Source: Wenzhouxiangella sp. XN201 (lineage in GTDB: Bacteria; Pseudomonadota; Gammaproteobacteria; Xanthomonadales; Wenzhouxiangellaceae). From it: a stretch of 64,000 nucleotides of DNA. The position numbers and the translations under genes were made by a program. The notes beneath the pieces are model-generated. The model was not told the origin of the DNA and did not search any database. It was given only the letters and a program-made list of their open reading frames with translations. Numbering within the stretch: the stretch's first letter is position 1; each line of letters begins with the position of its first letter. The DNA is taken from positions 208,857 through 272,856 of the forward strand of contig NZ_JAAIVI010000021.1 in assembly GCF_011008905.1 (NCBI RefSeq), in the 5' to 3' direction. Positions 33,378 to 43,558 of the stretch are shown here, piece after piece.

Positions 33378-34601
33378 TCACTGCGCTCGGCGTTCGGTGG
33401 TTACGTCGATAGGTTCGTGCTGCATTCCGTGCTGGTTCCAGGCCGTCAGGCGCCACTGGCCGGGCGGCAGTAGAAGGGGTGCGGATTCGCCCGGGTACAG
33501 CAGTAGCCGCTCGACGGGTACTTCATCGAGGGATTGATCGGGCGAGCGTGCTTCGATGACCACGCGCTTATCATCGGCCAGAAAGGCGTCGGGAACCGCA
33601 ATGGCAATATCTCCGGTTGCAAAACGCCAAACCGGCCGTTTCTGTTCGAATCGCAGCGGCGGATGGGCGAGCACGATGTCGATGGCTCCAGGACTCGGAA
33701 GCGCAGACTCCGCGTCGACAATGCGCAATCCCTCGGCTGCGTTCTCTGCTGTGGCCGATTCCACGGAACAGTGCGTCTGCGAGATCGTCAGCGGATCGAT
33801 TCCGGTCTTGCGCTTCAGGCGCGCGGCAAACCACTCGATTTGCTGCCCAAAGTTGTCCACCGGTTCTTCCAGGGCGTGGGAGTAGCCGACGTGCACCAGA
33901 ATGCGCTGCTCGGGGTTGTCGCTCAGGACCTCAGCGATCAGGTTTTCGGCCTGCGCTTCCTCGCGCGTGATCACTCTCTCGGCCGTGCTGCTGTCTTCAG
34001 GTTGTTTCTGGTGCTCGCGAATCTCGTAGGCGACGAAGCGGTAGCCCGCGCCCTCAAGTGCGTGGAGCTGACGACCGAAAATCGGCTCATTGGAATAGAA
34101 GCCCAAGTCGCCTGAGACTTTCCCGGGTTGTTTTTCCTCCAGCGCGCGGTGATCAAAGGTCTCGGCCCCGAACAGCTGGAACTCGTCGGATAGCTTCAGC
34201 CCCAGTTTCTCGATGACGTACCGATGCAGCGGCTGATCGTGCGCTTCATTGATGATGACGATCTGCGCATCGCGCGCCCGCCCTGCAATGGTTTCCAGCG
34301 CATCGCCCTGGACTATGGCGCAGGGCCGGGGCTTGGATCTGTCGGGCTTGAATCGAGCGGCCAGATCTTCGCGCCCGGCGAACGGGAACATCTGCACGGC
34401 GATCGAAGCTTCCCTGCCCTCGGCGTTCCATCCATCGAGCTCGTCGGGCAGGCGTTTGAACAGTTCCTGGACTGGTCCCGGTGGGGATTCTGTGCTTTCG
34501 GGGAGCTCTTCGGCGCTGATTTCCTGCGTCTGCAACAACAATACGAGTGCAGCGGTCATTACGCCAATGACGAGACCTCCGATGCCGCCACCATTACTCA
34601 T
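33378..34601 (-). CDS. Exported ChaN/TraB-like protein of unknown function
   Basis: 407 residues from ATG 34601; the longer frame extends into the GST gene and is an overlap artefact. N-terminal membrane segment (GGLVIGVMTAALVLLL). The core IVIINEAHDQPLHR, followed by FGAETFDH and ILVHVGYSHA, resembles the ChaN-like/EreA-like fold, where paired E and H residues act on haem or substrates. It is coupled to the upstream GST (8-nt overlap, ATGAGTAA). Function unassigned. Confidence 0.68.
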   Translation of the reverse strand: MSNGGGIGGLVIGVMTAALVLLLQTQEISAEELPESTESPPGPVQELFKRLPDELDGWNAEGREASIAVQMFPFAGREDLAARFKPDRSKPRPCAIVQGDALETIAGRARDAQIVIINEAHDQPLHRYVIEKLGLKLSDEFQLFGAETFDHRALEEKQPGKVSGDLGFYSNEPIFGRQLHALEGAGYRFVAYEIREHQKQPEDSSTAERVITREEAQAENLIAEVLSDNPEQRILVHVGYSHALEEPVDNFGQQIEWFAARLKRKTGIDPLTISQTHCSVESATAENAAEGLRIVDAESALPSPGAIDIVLAHPPLRFEQKRPVWRFATGDIAIAVPDAFLADDKRVVIEARSPDQSLDEVPVERLLLYPGESAPLLLPPGQWRLTAWNQHGMQHEPIDVTTERRAQ

Positions 34602-35466
34602 CGCCGATCTTGTCCCAGGTGCGATGCTCGAAGTCGCTGGCGTCGTGGCGTTCGCGCAGCTGGTTTTCGGGCTTTCCGAACACCGAGTTGACCATGCGGG
34701 CGCGCTTGACGGCGGGACGCGCGTCGATGGCCTTCGCCCAGCGCTGCACGTTTTCGTACTCGTGTACCTGCAGGAACTCGGCCACTTCGTAGACGCGGTC
34801 GAGCGCCAGGCAGCCGTACCAGGGCCAGATCGACATGTCGGCAATGGTGTAGTGATCGCCGGCAATGTATTCGTGCTCGGCCAGTTGCCGGTCGAGCACA
34901 TCGAGCTGGCGCTTGACCTCCATCGTGTAACGATCGATGGCGTACTTGATCTTGACCGGCGCGTACTTGTAGAAGTGCCCGAAACCGCCGCCCAGGAAGG
35001 GTGATGCGCCCATCTGCCAGAACAGCCAGTTGAGCGTTTCCGTGCGGCCGGCCGGGTCTTCGGGGATGAAGGCCCCGAACTTCTCGGCCAGGTAGAGCAG
35101 GATGCTTCCCGACTCGAATACCCGCCGCGGCGGATCGACACTGTGATCGGCCAGGGCCGGGATCTTGGAGTTGGGGTTGATGGCGACGAATCCCGATGAA
35201 AACTGCTCGCCCTTGATGATGTCGATCAACCAGGCATCGTACTCGGCACCCTCGATGCCCCGTTCCAGTAACTCCTCGAACAGCATGGTGACCTTGACGC
35301 CGTTGGGCGTGGCCACCGAGTAGAGCTGATGCGGATGCTTGCCAACCGGCAGAGCCCTGTCGTACTTGGCGCCGGCGGTCGGCCGGTTGATCCTGGCGAA
35401 GCGACCGCCGCTTTCGGCCGTTTCCCAATTCCAGACTTTCGGCGGTACGTACTCTTCCTGGCTCAT
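34594..35466 (-). CDS. yghU: Glutathione S-transferase, YghU type
   Basis: 290 residues from ATG 35466 (further upstream starts add a low-complexity leader). PPKVWNWE at the start, the thioredoxin-fold segment LYSVATPNGVKVTMLFEELLE, and the ESGSILLYLAEK motif match Nu-class YghU, which binds two glutathiones and reduces peroxides. The C-terminal helical domain has DMSIWPWYG. Length is normal for the family. Confidence 0.92.
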   Translation of the reverse strand: MSQEEYVPPKVWNWETAESGGRFARINRPTAGAKYDRALPVGKHPHQLYSVATPNGVKVTMLFEELLERGIEGAEYDAWLIDIIKGEQFSSGFVAINPNSKIPALADHSVDPPRRVFESGSILLYLAEKFGAFIPEDPAGRTETLNWLFWQMGASPFLGGGFGHFYKYAPVKIKYAIDRYTMEVKRQLDVLDRQLAEHEYIAGDHYTIADMSIWPWYGCLALDRVYEVAEFLQVHEYENVQRWAKAIDARPAVKRARMVNSVFGKPENQLRERHDASDFEHRTWDKIGDE

Positions 35467-35633
35467 CCCGGTTTTGCTCCTGTAGACGTCGGTTGTCCCT
35501 ACCAATGTTTGAGCGCCGGTGGCACTCCTCAACGACCCGAGGCTAGGTAATTGTGCGTAGTGCCTGAGCCCGTACGTTGCCGTTACCGGCCAAGGTGTTG
35601 ATAATGCAGGTTCAATTGGCTGGAGATTCGATC

Positions 35634-36611
35634 ATGAAATATCTGATCCCCCTCGTATTGATGTTCGCGCTGCTCGGCTGTCGCTCCGAGTCGGAAGATG
35701 TCTCTGGTGGTGAGGATGATACCGCCGCTCAGACCGCAACCGAATCTGGCGCCGAGATGGATTCCGCGGAGGCGCCCGAAGATTCCCTGGACACCCCTGC
35801 GGATCGTTCAGCTCAGCGCCTGGATCAGGCACTCGAGGCCCAGCCCGAAGAGGTCAAGGCGCGCTACGACGCTCGCCATCCGCGCGAGACACTCGAGTTC
35901 TTCGGCATTGAGCCCGGCATGACCGTGGTCGAAGGCCTGCCTGGCGGTGGCTGGTACACGCGCATCCTTCTGCCGTATCTCGGATCCGACGGCCAGCTCA
36001 TCGGCGCCAATTATGCATTGGACGTGTGGCCGCATTTCCCCTTCGGGAGCGAGGATTTCATCGAACAGATGCGGCAATGGCCGGAGACCTTCCCCGAAGA
36101 AGCTGAGGACTGGTGCGAGGAAGACTGTGCGTCGGTATCGACGTTCAACTTGGGCTCGCTGCCGGCGGAGCTTGCCGGGACGGCCGATGTTGTGGTCTAC
36201 ATTCGCCTGCTTCACAACCTCGCGCGTTTCCAGAACGCCGGCGTCGACGACTATCTCGACCAGGCGCTGGCGGATGCCTATGCGGTCCTCAAGCCCGGCG
36301 GTACCTTCGGCGTTGTCCAGCACGAAGCGCGCGATGACATGCCCGATGACTGGGCCGACGGCAGTGCCGGCTATCTCAAGAAGTCATTCGTCGTCGAGCG
36401 CGCCGAGGCCGCCGGCTTCGAACTGGTCGATGAGAGCGACATCAACAGCAACCCCAACGATCGGCCGAGCATCGACGAGGTCGTCTGGCGGCTGCCCCCG
36501 TCGCTCAACGTGCCCGACGATGCGGAGAACGCCCAAGCCCTGCGGGACCAGTACGAGGCGATCGGCGAGTCGAACCGCATGACCCTCAAGTTTCGCAAGT
36601 CGGGTGATTGA
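35634..36611 (+). CDS. Lipoprotein with class I methyltransferase-like domain
   Basis: 325 residues from ATG 35634; the lipobox is LLGC at about residue 15, so it is lipid-anchored. A charged, Glu/Asp-rich linker follows (to about 65). The remaining domain has FFGIEPGMTVVEGLPGGGWYTRILLPYLG, a Rossmann SAM-binding motif I with a changed glycine pattern, and later ALADAYAVLKPGGTFGVVQHEA. Export of a methyltransferase-like protein is odd and seen in a family of periplasmic proteins of unknown activity. Confidence 0.78.
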   Translation: MKYLIPLVLMFALLGCRSESEDVSGGEDDTAAQTATESGAEMDSAEAPEDSLDTPADRSAQRLDQALEAQPEEVKARYDARHPRETLEFFGIEPGMTVVEGLPGGGWYTRILLPYLGSDGQLIGANYALDVWPHFPFGSEDFIEQMRQWPETFPEEAEDWCEEDCASVSTFNLGSLPAELAGTADVVVYIRLLHNLARFQNAGVDDYLDQALADAYAVLKPGGTFGVVQHEARDDMPDDWADGSAGYLKKSFVVERAEAAGFELVDESDINSNPNDRPSIDEVVWRLPPSLNVPDDAENAQALRDQYEAIGESNRMTLKFRKSGD

Positions 36612-36714
36612 CATGTCTCCAGAATCACTCGTGCAGTGACTGATCCGGGCTAGTGCTCGAGCCGGTGAGAAAGAACGATAAGAATGTCATAGCAGCAGCG
36701 CTACACTAGGCAGC

Positions 36715-38139
36715 ATGACTCGAAGAACCAAGATCGTTGCCACCCTGGGGCCGGCCACCGACGAGCCGGACGTACTCGAGCGCCTGCTGACCGCCGGCTG
36801 CGATGTCGTGCGCATCAATTTCTCGCACGGCGACGCCGAGACCCACGCCCGGCGGATCAAGATGGTGCGAGCGGCGGCCCGCGAACTCGACACCGACGTG
36901 GCCGTGCTGGCTGACCTGGCTGGGCCGAAGATCCGTATCGACCGCTTTCGGGAAAGCTCGGTCCAGCTCAAGGCCGGTGACGCCTTTGCGCTGTGGGCGC
37001 GCGAGAATCCACCGGCTGGCGACGAGAGCGGCGTTGGTGTGGCCTACCTGGGCCTGGTCGATGATGTCGAACCCGGGTCCGAGTTGTTGCTCGACGACGG
37101 GCTGATGGCCCTGCGGGTGGAGCGGGTCGAGGGCGACACGATTCACTGCACGGTGCTGACCAGCGGCAAGCTGTCCGACCGCAAGGGTCTGAACCTGCGC
37201 GGCGGTGGCCTGTCGGTGCCGGGCATTTCCGAGGCCGATGCACGCGATATCGAGCGCGCCGCGGAATGGCAGGTCGATTACCTGGCCGTGTCCTTCCCGC
37301 GCGGGGCCGAGGACATGCAGCGCGCCCGCGAACTGCTCGAAGCCGCCGGTGGGCATGCCGGCCTGGTGGCCAAGATCGAGCGTGCCGAGGCGATCGAGAA
37401 TCTTGAGGCGATCATCGAGGCGTCCGATGCCGTGCTGGTCGCCCGCGGCGACCTGGGCGTGGAAATCGGCGATGCCGAGCTGCCGGGCCTGCAGAAGCGC
37501 ATCATCTCGGCTTCGCTGGCGGCCAACCGGCCGGTGATCACCGCCACCCAGATGATGCAGTCGATGGTCGAATCACCCATTCCGACCCGGGCCGAGGTGC
37601 TGGATGTGGCCAATGCCGTAATCGACGGTACCGACGCGGTCATGCTTTCGGCCGAAACCGCCGTGGGCCGTCATCCCGTGACTGTAATCGAGGCCATGCG
37701 GCGGGTGTGCAAGGGTGCCGAGCGCCACGTCGAGGCGCACGTACCGATGGGCAAGATCAACGTGCGCGCCGAGCGCATCGACCAGGCAGTTGCGATGGCC
37801 ACGATGGTCACGGTCCACAATCTGCCAGTGAAAGCCATCATCGCCCTGACCGAGTCGGGCTCGACCGCTCAGTGGCTCAGCCGCGTGCGCTCGCCGGTGC
37901 CGATCATCGCACTCTCTCCCAATCGCGCCAGCCTGCGCCGAATGCGCCTGTTCCAGCACGTGCGTCCGCTGCTGTTCGTGCCCGAGAACTCGCCCACGCC
38001 CAGTCAGGCCCGCGCAGCACTCGAACGTGCCCGGCGCGCCGGCCTGGTCGAGGCCGGCGATCGCGTGCTGATGACCCTGGGCGACGAGCAGGGCGTGATG
38101 GGCGGGACCAACACCATGAAAATCCTGACTGTGGAATGA
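36715..38139 (+). CDS. pyk: Pyruvate kinase
   Basis: 474 residues. TKIVATLGPATDEP at the start, the metal and phosphate site MARGDLGVE-like (VLVARGDLGVEIG, about 240-252), and ITATQMMQSM (about 275) are all present; the C-terminal allosteric domain begins at about 340. It converts PEP and ADP to pyruvate and ATP. Length is near the usual 470-480. It is followed by a REPIN-like element, then the class I aldolase. Confidence 0.95.
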   Translation: MTRRTKIVATLGPATDEPDVLERLLTAGCDVVRINFSHGDAETHARRIKMVRAAARELDTDVAVLADLAGPKIRIDRFRESSVQLKAGDAFALWARENPPAGDESGVGVAYLGLVDDVEPGSELLLDDGLMALRVERVEGDTIHCTVLTSGKLSDRKGLNLRGGGLSVPGISEADARDIERAAEWQVDYLAVSFPRGAEDMQRARELLEAAGGHAGLVAKIERAEAIENLEAIIEASDAVLVARGDLGVEIGDAELPGLQKRIISASLAANRPVITATQMMQSMVESPIPTRAEVLDVANAVIDGTDAVMLSAETAVGRHPVTVIEAMRRVCKGAERHVEAHVPMGKINVRAERIDQAVAMATMVTVHNLPVKAIIALTESGSTAQWLSRVRSPVPIIALSPNRASLRRMRLFQHVRPLLFVPENSPTPSQARAALERARRAGLVEAGDRVLMTLGDEQGVMGGTNTMKILTVE

Positions 38140-38186
38140 AAAGCAGAAACCACCGAATTCACTGCGAGGAGGAATACCGCAACCCC

Positions 38187-38304
38187 CTGTCGTCCCGGCC
38201 CATGAGCCGGGACCTCGCACCTTGTGGGTCGGCACGGCCCAACTCATAGCCAGCCGAGAAGTGCGAGGTCCCGGATAGCTGCTGCGCAGCTTCCGGGACG
38301 ACAG
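38187..38304. repeat. REPIN-like inverted pair of REP sequences
   Basis: CTGTCGTCCCGG (38187-38198) pairs with CCGGGACGACAG (38293-38304), and CCGGGACCTCGCAC (38207-38220) with GTGCGAGGTCCCGG (38261-38274). Each arm also holds its own small hairpin. Two inverted REP units with a 40-bp centre form a 118-bp structure typical of REPINs spread by RAYT transposases. It occupies the 256-bp gap before the aldolase gene and may act as a terminator or mRNA stabiliser. Confidence 0.75.
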
Positions 38305-38395
38305 ATTCCATTCCCGGATGAAGTCGGCGCCGTGGCTGGCTACAATAGCGGACTGATTTCTCATTCACGTTCCAACCGCGTAGCAGGGACCCGAC

Positions 38396-39418
38396 ATGAC
38401 CGACAAACTCGAACAGCTCGTTGAAACCGCCCAGGCCATGGTGGCGCCCGGCAAGGGCATCCTGGCCATCGATGAATCCACCGGCACGATCAAGAAGCGT
38501 TTCGACGGCGTCGGCGTGGAGTCGACCGAGGAGACTCGCCTCGACTACCGGTCCATGCTGCTGACCGCGCCGGGGCTGGGTGAGCATATTTCCGGTGCGA
38601 TTCTTTTCGACGAAACCCTGCGTCAGTCCACGCCTGACGGCAAGCGCCTGGTCGACGTAATGAAAGAGGCCGGCATCCTGCCCGGCATCAAGGTCGACAA
38701 AGGCGCCAAGGCGCTGGCCGGTTTCGAGGGCGAGAAGGTCACCGAGGGCCTCGACGGCCTGCGCGAACGCCTGGCCGAATACGCCGAGCTGGGCGCGAAG
38801 TTCGCCAAGTGGCGCGCCGTGATCACCATCGGCGACGACATTCCCTCGCGCGCCTGCCTGGATGCCAACGCCCACGCCCTGGCCCGCTACGCCGCCCTAT
38901 GCCAGGAAGCCGGCATCGTGCCGATCGTCGAGCCGGAGGTGCTGATGGACGGTGACCACGACCTGGATACTTCCTACGACGTCACCGAGGCGACCCTGAA
39001 GGCCTTGTTCACCCAGCTCTACGAGCAGAACGTGCTGCTCGAGGGAACGATACTGAAGGCCTCGATGGTCATTTCCGGCTCCGAGGCGTCCGGCCGGGCC
39101 AGCACCGAGGAAGTGGCCGAAGCGACCATCGACTGCCTGCTCAATGCGGTCCCTGCGGCGACGGCCGGCATCGTGTTCCTGTCCGGCGGGCAGGGCGATG
39201 TGGAAGCCACGACGCATCTCGATGCGATGAACAAGATGGGCGATCTGCCCTGGCCGCTGTCGTTCTCCTACGGCCGCGCCCTGCAACAGGAAGCCCTCAA
39301 GACCTGGGCTGCCGATCCCAAGGGCAATCGCGAAAAGGCCCAGAAGATCCTTGCTCATCGTGCCAGGATGAATGGCCTGGCAGCGTTGGGGGAGTGGAGT
39401 GAAGACGAAGAAGGCTGA
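38396..39418 (+). CDS. Class I (Schiff-base) fructose-bisphosphate aldolase
   Basis: 340 residues of the eukaryote-like class I type: AIDESTGTIKKRF (about 24-36), the Schiff-base Lys in EGTILKASMV (K221), KWRAV and LSGGQGDVEAT. It cleaves fructose-1,6-bisphosphate to DHAP and G3P without a metal. It follows pyruvate kinase in the same orientation. This type is less common in proteobacteria than class II. Confidence 0.94.
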   Translation: MTDKLEQLVETAQAMVAPGKGILAIDESTGTIKKRFDGVGVESTEETRLDYRSMLLTAPGLGEHISGAILFDETLRQSTPDGKRLVDVMKEAGILPGIKVDKGAKALAGFEGEKVTEGLDGLRERLAEYAELGAKFAKWRAVITIGDDIPSRACLDANAHALARYAALCQEAGIVPIVEPEVLMDGDHDLDTSYDVTEATLKALFTQLYEQNVLLEGTILKASMVISGSEASGRASTEEVAEATIDCLLNAVPAATAGIVFLSGGQGDVEATTHLDAMNKMGDLPWPLSFSYGRALQQEALKTWAADPKGNREKAQKILAHRARMNGLAALGEWSEDEEG

Positions 39419-39468
39419 AGCTATCCGTTCCCGATCGCTCGAGCGGGCGATTGGTTCTATGATTTTTT

Positions 39469-39592
39469 ACCGCAGATGAACGCGGATGAACTCAGATAGA
39501 AATAGTCTGAAGGGCTGAATGGGCGATCACTCCAGCCGTAAAAGACAATTTTCCTTGATCCATCTGCGTTAATCTGCGTTCATCTGCGGTTT
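39469..39592. repeat. Inverted intergenic repeat with GCAGATGAACGC units
   Basis: ACCGCAGATGAACGCGGATG at 39469 faces TAATCTGCGTTCATCTGCGG ending at about 39590. Each arm contains direct sub-repeats of ATCTGCG/CGCAGAT. Such units are common dispersed intergenic repeats in proteobacteria. It lies between the aldolase and malic-enzyme genes and could pair in the transcript. Confidence 0.65.
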
Positions 39593-39611
39593 AAAAGTAG
39601 TCAGCTCTCCA

Positions 39612-41921
39612 ATGACCGACAAAGACAAGTTCCGCGAAGAAGCCCTCGAATACCATCGGCAGTATCCGCCCGGCAAGATCAAGGTGGTGCCGACCAAGGC
39701 GCTGACCACGGCCAAGGATCTGGCCCTGGCCTACTCGCCGGGCGTGGCGGCTGCCAGCGAGGAAATTGCCAAGGATCCGCTCAAGGCGCTGGACTACACC
39801 GCACGCGGCAACCTGGTGGCGGTCATTTCCAACGGCACGGCCGTGCTCGGCCTGGGCGACATCGGGGCGGCGGCCTCCAAGCCGGTGATGGAAGGCAAGG
39901 GCGTGCTGTTCAAGAAGTTCGCCGACATCAATGTCTTCGACATCGAGATCGACGAGCACGATCCCGACAAGCTGATCGAGATCATCGCCAGCCTGGAACC
40001 GACCTTCGGCGGCATCAATCTCGAGGACATCAAGGCGCCGGAGTGCTTCAAGGTCGAGGAAGCGCTCAAGGAACGGATGAACATCCCGGTCTTCCACGAC
40101 GATCAGCACGGCACGGCCATTATTGCCGCGGCCGCCCTGGTCAACGGCCTGCAGCTGGTCGAGAAGAAGATGGAAGACATCCGCCTGGTCGCCTCCGGCG
40201 CGGGTGCCGCCGGCATGGCCTGCCTGGACCTGTTGGTGACCATGGGCGTCAAGCGCGAGAACATCGTTGTCTGCGACCGCGAAGGCGTGATCTATGTCGG
40301 CCGCGATTCCTACATGGATGACCGCAAGGCCACCTACGCGGCCGAAACCGATGCCCGCACTCTGGGCGAAGTGATCGAGGGCGCCGACGTCTTCCTGGGC
40401 GTGTCGGCGCCGGGCGTGCTCACGCCCGACATGGTCAAGCGGATGGCCGACAGGCCCATCATCCTGGCCCTGGCCAATCCCGTGCCGGAGATCATGCCCG
40501 ACCTGGCGCGCAAGGCACGTCCCGACGCCCTGATCGCGACCGGACGTTCGGACTTCCCCAACCAGGTCAACAACGTCCTGTGTTTCCCCTACATCTTCCG
40601 CGGGGCGCTGGACGTCGGGGCCACCGCCATCAACGATGAGATGAAGATGGCGTGTGTCAATGCCATCGCCGAGCTGGCGCAGATGGAGGCCTCCGACGTG
40701 GCCGCCCAGGCCTATGGCGGCCAGGCCCCCAAGTTCGGACCGGAATACCTGATCCCGCAGCCCTTCGACCCGAGACTGCTGGTGCAGCTGGCCCCGGCGG
40801 TGGCGAAGGCTGCGATGGATTCCGGTGTGGCCGCGCGGCCGATCGAGGACCTCGACGCCTACACCGAAAGACTCTACCAGCACGTTTTCCGCACCGGCTT
40901 GCTGATGAAGCCGGTATTCGACGCCGCGCGCAAGGATCCCAAGCGCGTGGTCTTCGCCGAGGGCGAGGAGGAAACGGTACTGCGGGCGGTGCAGAGCGTT
41001 GTGGATGACGGCCTGGCCAGGCCGATTCTGATCGGCCGCCCCAAGGTGGTCGACATGCGCATCGAGCGTGCCGGACTGCGTCTCAAACCCGGCGAAGATT
41101 TCGAACTGGTCAACCCGGAATCCGATCCGCGCTTCAAGGAATACTGGCAGACCTTTCACGAGATCGCCCAGCGACGCGGGGTCACGCCGGATTCGGCCAA
41201 GGCCATCGTGCGTACGCGTACAGCCGTGATTGCCGCGGTCATGGTGCACCGCAATGAGGCCGACGCGATGATCTGCGGCGTGGTCGGCCGCTACCAGAAG
41301 AAGTTGCAGTACATCACCGAGGTCTTCGGCACGCGCGAGGATCACAAGACCCTCGGGGCACTGTCGGCCATGACCAATGAGAACGGCGTGTGGTTTGTCT
41401 GCGATACCCACGTCAATCCCGACCCCAGCGCCGAGCAATTGGTCGAGCTGACGCTGATGGCAGCCGAACGGCTGCAGATGTTCGGCATTACACCGCGCAT
41501 CGCGCTGTGTTCGCATTCCAACTTCGGCAGCCACGTCAATCCTTCGGCCTCGAAGATGCGTCAGGTCTTCAACATGCTGCGCGAGCAAGCCCCCGAGCTC
41601 GAGGTCGAGGGCGAGATGCGTGCCGACGCGGCCCTGATGCCTGCCATCCGGGAACGCATTTTCCCCAATTCCAGATTGCGGCGCGAGGCCAACCTGCTGA
41701 TCATGCCCAACCAGGACGCCGCTCATATCGCCTTCTCCATGGCGCGCGTGATCGGCAAGGGCGTGACCATCGGCCCGATGCTGATGGGCATCGGCCGCCC
41801 TGCTCACGTGCTGACCCCATCGGCCACCGTCCGCCGCGTGGTCAACATGACCGCCATCGCCGTGGTCGATGCCCAGCAGTACGAGCAGCGCACGAAGAGC
41901 AGCGGCGAACTGTTCGCCTGA
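39612..41921 (+). CDS. maeB: NADP-dependent malic enzyme with phosphotransacetylase-like domain
   Basis: 769 residues. N-terminal malic-enzyme part: [44 protein letters not shown] and the NAD(P) fold at [15 protein letters not shown] (about 195-212). From about 430 a PTA-like domain follows ([16 protein letters not shown] and further). Oxidative decarboxylation of malate to pyruvate; the PTA domain is regulatory, not catalytic, in MaeB. Full length and in order. Confidence 0.96.
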   Translation: MTDKDKFREEALEYHRQYPPGKIKVVPTKALTTAKDLALAYSPGVAAASEEIAKDPLKALDYTARGNLVAVISNGTAVLGLGDIGAAASKPVMEGKGVLFKKFADINVFDIEIDEHDPDKLIEIIASLEPTFGGINLEDIKAPECFKVEEALKERMNIPVFHDDQHGTAIIAAAALVNGLQLVEKKMEDIRLVASGAGAAGMACLDLLVTMGVKRENIVVCDREGVIYVGRDSYMDDRKATYAAETDARTLGEVIEGADVFLGVSAPGVLTPDMVKRMADRPIILALANPVPEIMPDLARKARPDALIATGRSDFPNQVNNVLCFPYIFRGALDVGATAINDEMKMACVNAIAELAQMEASDVAAQAYGGQAPKFGPEYLIPQPFDPRLLVQLAPAVAKAAMDSGVAARPIEDLDAYTERLYQHVFRTGLLMKPVFDAARKDPKRVVFAEGEEETVLRAVQSVVDDGLARPILIGRPKVVDMRIERAGLRLKPGEDFELVNPESDPRFKEYWQTFHEIAQRRGVTPDSAKAIVRTRTAVIAAVMVHRNEADAMICGVVGRYQKKLQYITEVFGTREDHKTLGALSAMTNENGVWFVCDTHVNPDPSAEQLVELTLMAAERLQMFGITPRIALCSHSNFGSHVNPSASKMRQVFNMLREQAPELEVEGEMRADAALMPAIRERIFPNSRLRREANLLIMPNQDAAHIAFSMARVIGKGVTIGPMLMGIGRPAHVLTPSATVRRVVNMTAIAVVDAQQYEQRTKSSGELFA

Positions 41922-42079
41922 ACCGGGTCAGTCCCGGCTTTCCCTGCCAGCACCTGACGCCTGCGACGCTCGCAGGGGTCCTCCGACTGCAGCAATTATT
42001 GGTGCGCTGGCGAACAGACTGCCACTGATTGCGGCTTCAAGATGGGCGTCTGCTGCAAATTGCAAAGGAATGCCCCGCA

Positions 42080-42856
42080 ATGAATTGGTGCGACCCGTCC
42101 ATCTCCCGAAAATCCCGTCTACCGAGCGGCACCACACCGATGGCCAAAGGCTCGGGGCGGATGATCGTGGAGCTTGCGTGTTGGGTCGTGGGCATTGCGT
42201 TGATCGTGATCTACTTTCTGACCACTTCCGGCCTGGAGACTCAACGCCAGCAGGGAATTGAATTGTTTACCCAGGCGCGAGCGGAAGCAGCGGAAACAAC
42301 GGTCGGCCACCGCCTGGAAGATCTCCCCTTGCCGGGCCAGACCGCGGTGTCTTCAGTTCGCCAGGAAGCCGTACCCGAAACGGCCCCGGCCGTTGATATC
42401 GCCTCCTTGCCGGTTGCGGTATTGCGCATTGCCAAAGTGGGGCTGGAGGTGCCGGTCTACGCGGATCTGAGTGAGCTGAACCTGAGCCGTGGCGCAGGCT
42501 GGATCGGAGGTACGGCCGCACCCAACACTGGCGGCAATATGGCGATTGCCGCCCATCGTGATCAATACTTTCGTCCCCTCAAGGACATCCAGGTTGGCGA
42601 CACCATCGAGCTGGAAAGTCTCTCCGGCCATGGCGAATATCGAGTCTCCAGAATCGCCATCGTCGATCCGGAAGATGTGACTGTTCTGGACGACACTACG
42701 GTGCCCACTGTAACGCTGGTCACCTGTTACCCCTTTTATTTCATCGGCAACGCCCCGCAACGTTACATCGTGCAGGCCACCGCCGTTGAAAAACCCGGGA
42801 AGGCATTCTCTACGGATGCTGCTCCCACCGCTCGAAACTCAGGAGAAACACCATGA
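42080..42856 (+). CDS. Class D-like sortase
   Basis: 258 residues from ATG 42080 (AAAGGA 10 nt upstream; an internal ATG at 42140 is also possible). An N-terminal membrane anchor (about 27-47, IVELACWVVGIALIVIYFL) precedes the sortase domain: AIAAHRDQYF with His159, VTLVTCYPF with Cys216 and PQRYIV with Arg228, the complete catalytic triad. It cleaves an LPxTG-like signal and joins the protein to an acceptor. Its stop codon overlaps the next gene's start (ATGA), and that gene encodes the probable substrate. Confidence 0.9.
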   Translation: MNWCDPSISRKSRLPSGTTPMAKGSGRMIVELACWVVGIALIVIYFLTTSGLETQRQQGIELFTQARAEAAETTVGHRLEDLPLPGQTAVSSVRQEAVPETAPAVDIASLPVAVLRIAKVGLEVPVYADLSELNLSRGAGWIGGTAAPNTGGNMAIAAHRDQYFRPLKDIQVGDTIELESLSGHGEYRVSRIAIVDPEDVTVLDDTTVPTVTLVTCYPFYFIGNAPQRYIVQATAVEKPGKAFSTDAAPTARNSGETP

Positions 42857-43527
42857 ATACCCGCTTGAACGCATTCGTCATGACATCGGCAGCATTGCTG
42901 CTGGGTCTGACATGGACCGGAAGCATAATGGCCCAGGAACAGAAGCTTGCATCGGATATGCCGAAACCGCAAACGGACCGCGTGAGTTGCGAGGAAGTCG
43001 ACTGGCATCGCGACATTCTGCGGGACTACCCTTGGGTCTCCAATGCCTGCCACGAAGCCGTCGTTGTCGATGGTGAGAAGTGGGCCCGCTTCGAGGCTGA
43101 ATTCCAGCGCTTGAACCGCGATGGAACAATCGTCTCGAACTTCAAGAACGATCGCGGTCGGTCATTGGGCAGCGTGAGCCTGAAGCCTGGCCCCAACCAG
43201 CGTGTTCTGCTCGACGGCGAGCCCACGCGTTTTTCTGACCTGCGCCGCGGCCAGATGTTGAACTTCTACGTACCGGAAGGCGTGTACGGCTTTACGACTG
43301 AGCCGGGTGCAACGGACGACCAGCTGGTTGATATCGTCCCGACTGAAGACCCTGAAGCTACCGAATCGCCGCGTATGGCGCAGGCTGAGCCTGAAAGGAC
43401 CCAGCGACCGGCCAGGCTGCCGGCAACTGCAGGTCCCTTGCCGATCATCGCGCTGGGTGGACTGCTTTCGCTGCTCGGTGGTGCGACTCTGACCATGCGT
43501 CGGCGATTCAAGAAGCCGAATGCCTGA
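42853..43527 (+). CDS. LPxTG-type surface protein, sortase substrate
   Basis: 224 residues: signal peptide (to about 27, ending SIMAQE), a soluble region with two Cys (C46, C66), then LPATAG at 189-194, a 19-residue hydrophobic segment and R-R-R-F-K-K. This is a complete sorting signal with A in place of the usual third-fourth LPxTG pattern (LPATA). Overlaps the sortase gene by 4 nt, so the two are translationally coupled; a dedicated enzyme and substrate pair as known in some Gram-negative bacteria. Confidence 0.88.
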   Translation: MNTRLNAFVMTSAALLLGLTWTGSIMAQEQKLASDMPKPQTDRVSCEEVDWHRDILRDYPWVSNACHEAVVVDGEKWARFEAEFQRLNRDGTIVSNFKNDRGRSLGSVSLKPGPNQRVLLDGEPTRFSDLRRGQMLNFYVPEGVYGFTTEPGATDDQLVDIVPTEDPEATESPRMAQAEPERTQRPARLPATAGPLPIIALGGLLSLLGGATLTMRRRFKKPNA

Positions 43528-43558
43528 ACAACAGGCTCTTCTAGACGCTCCAGGCCTT

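Noticed and set aside
34602..35141. Long N-terminal extension of the ChaN-like protein
   Set aside because: It is read out of frame through the GST gene and is Ser/Thr/Arg-rich; the ATG at 34601 gives a normal membrane segment and an 8-nt overlap.
39591..41807. 738-residue frame on the minus strand opposite maeB
   Set aside because: Rich in His/Arg/Gly with no domain; mirror frame of a highly conserved enzyme in GC-rich DNA.
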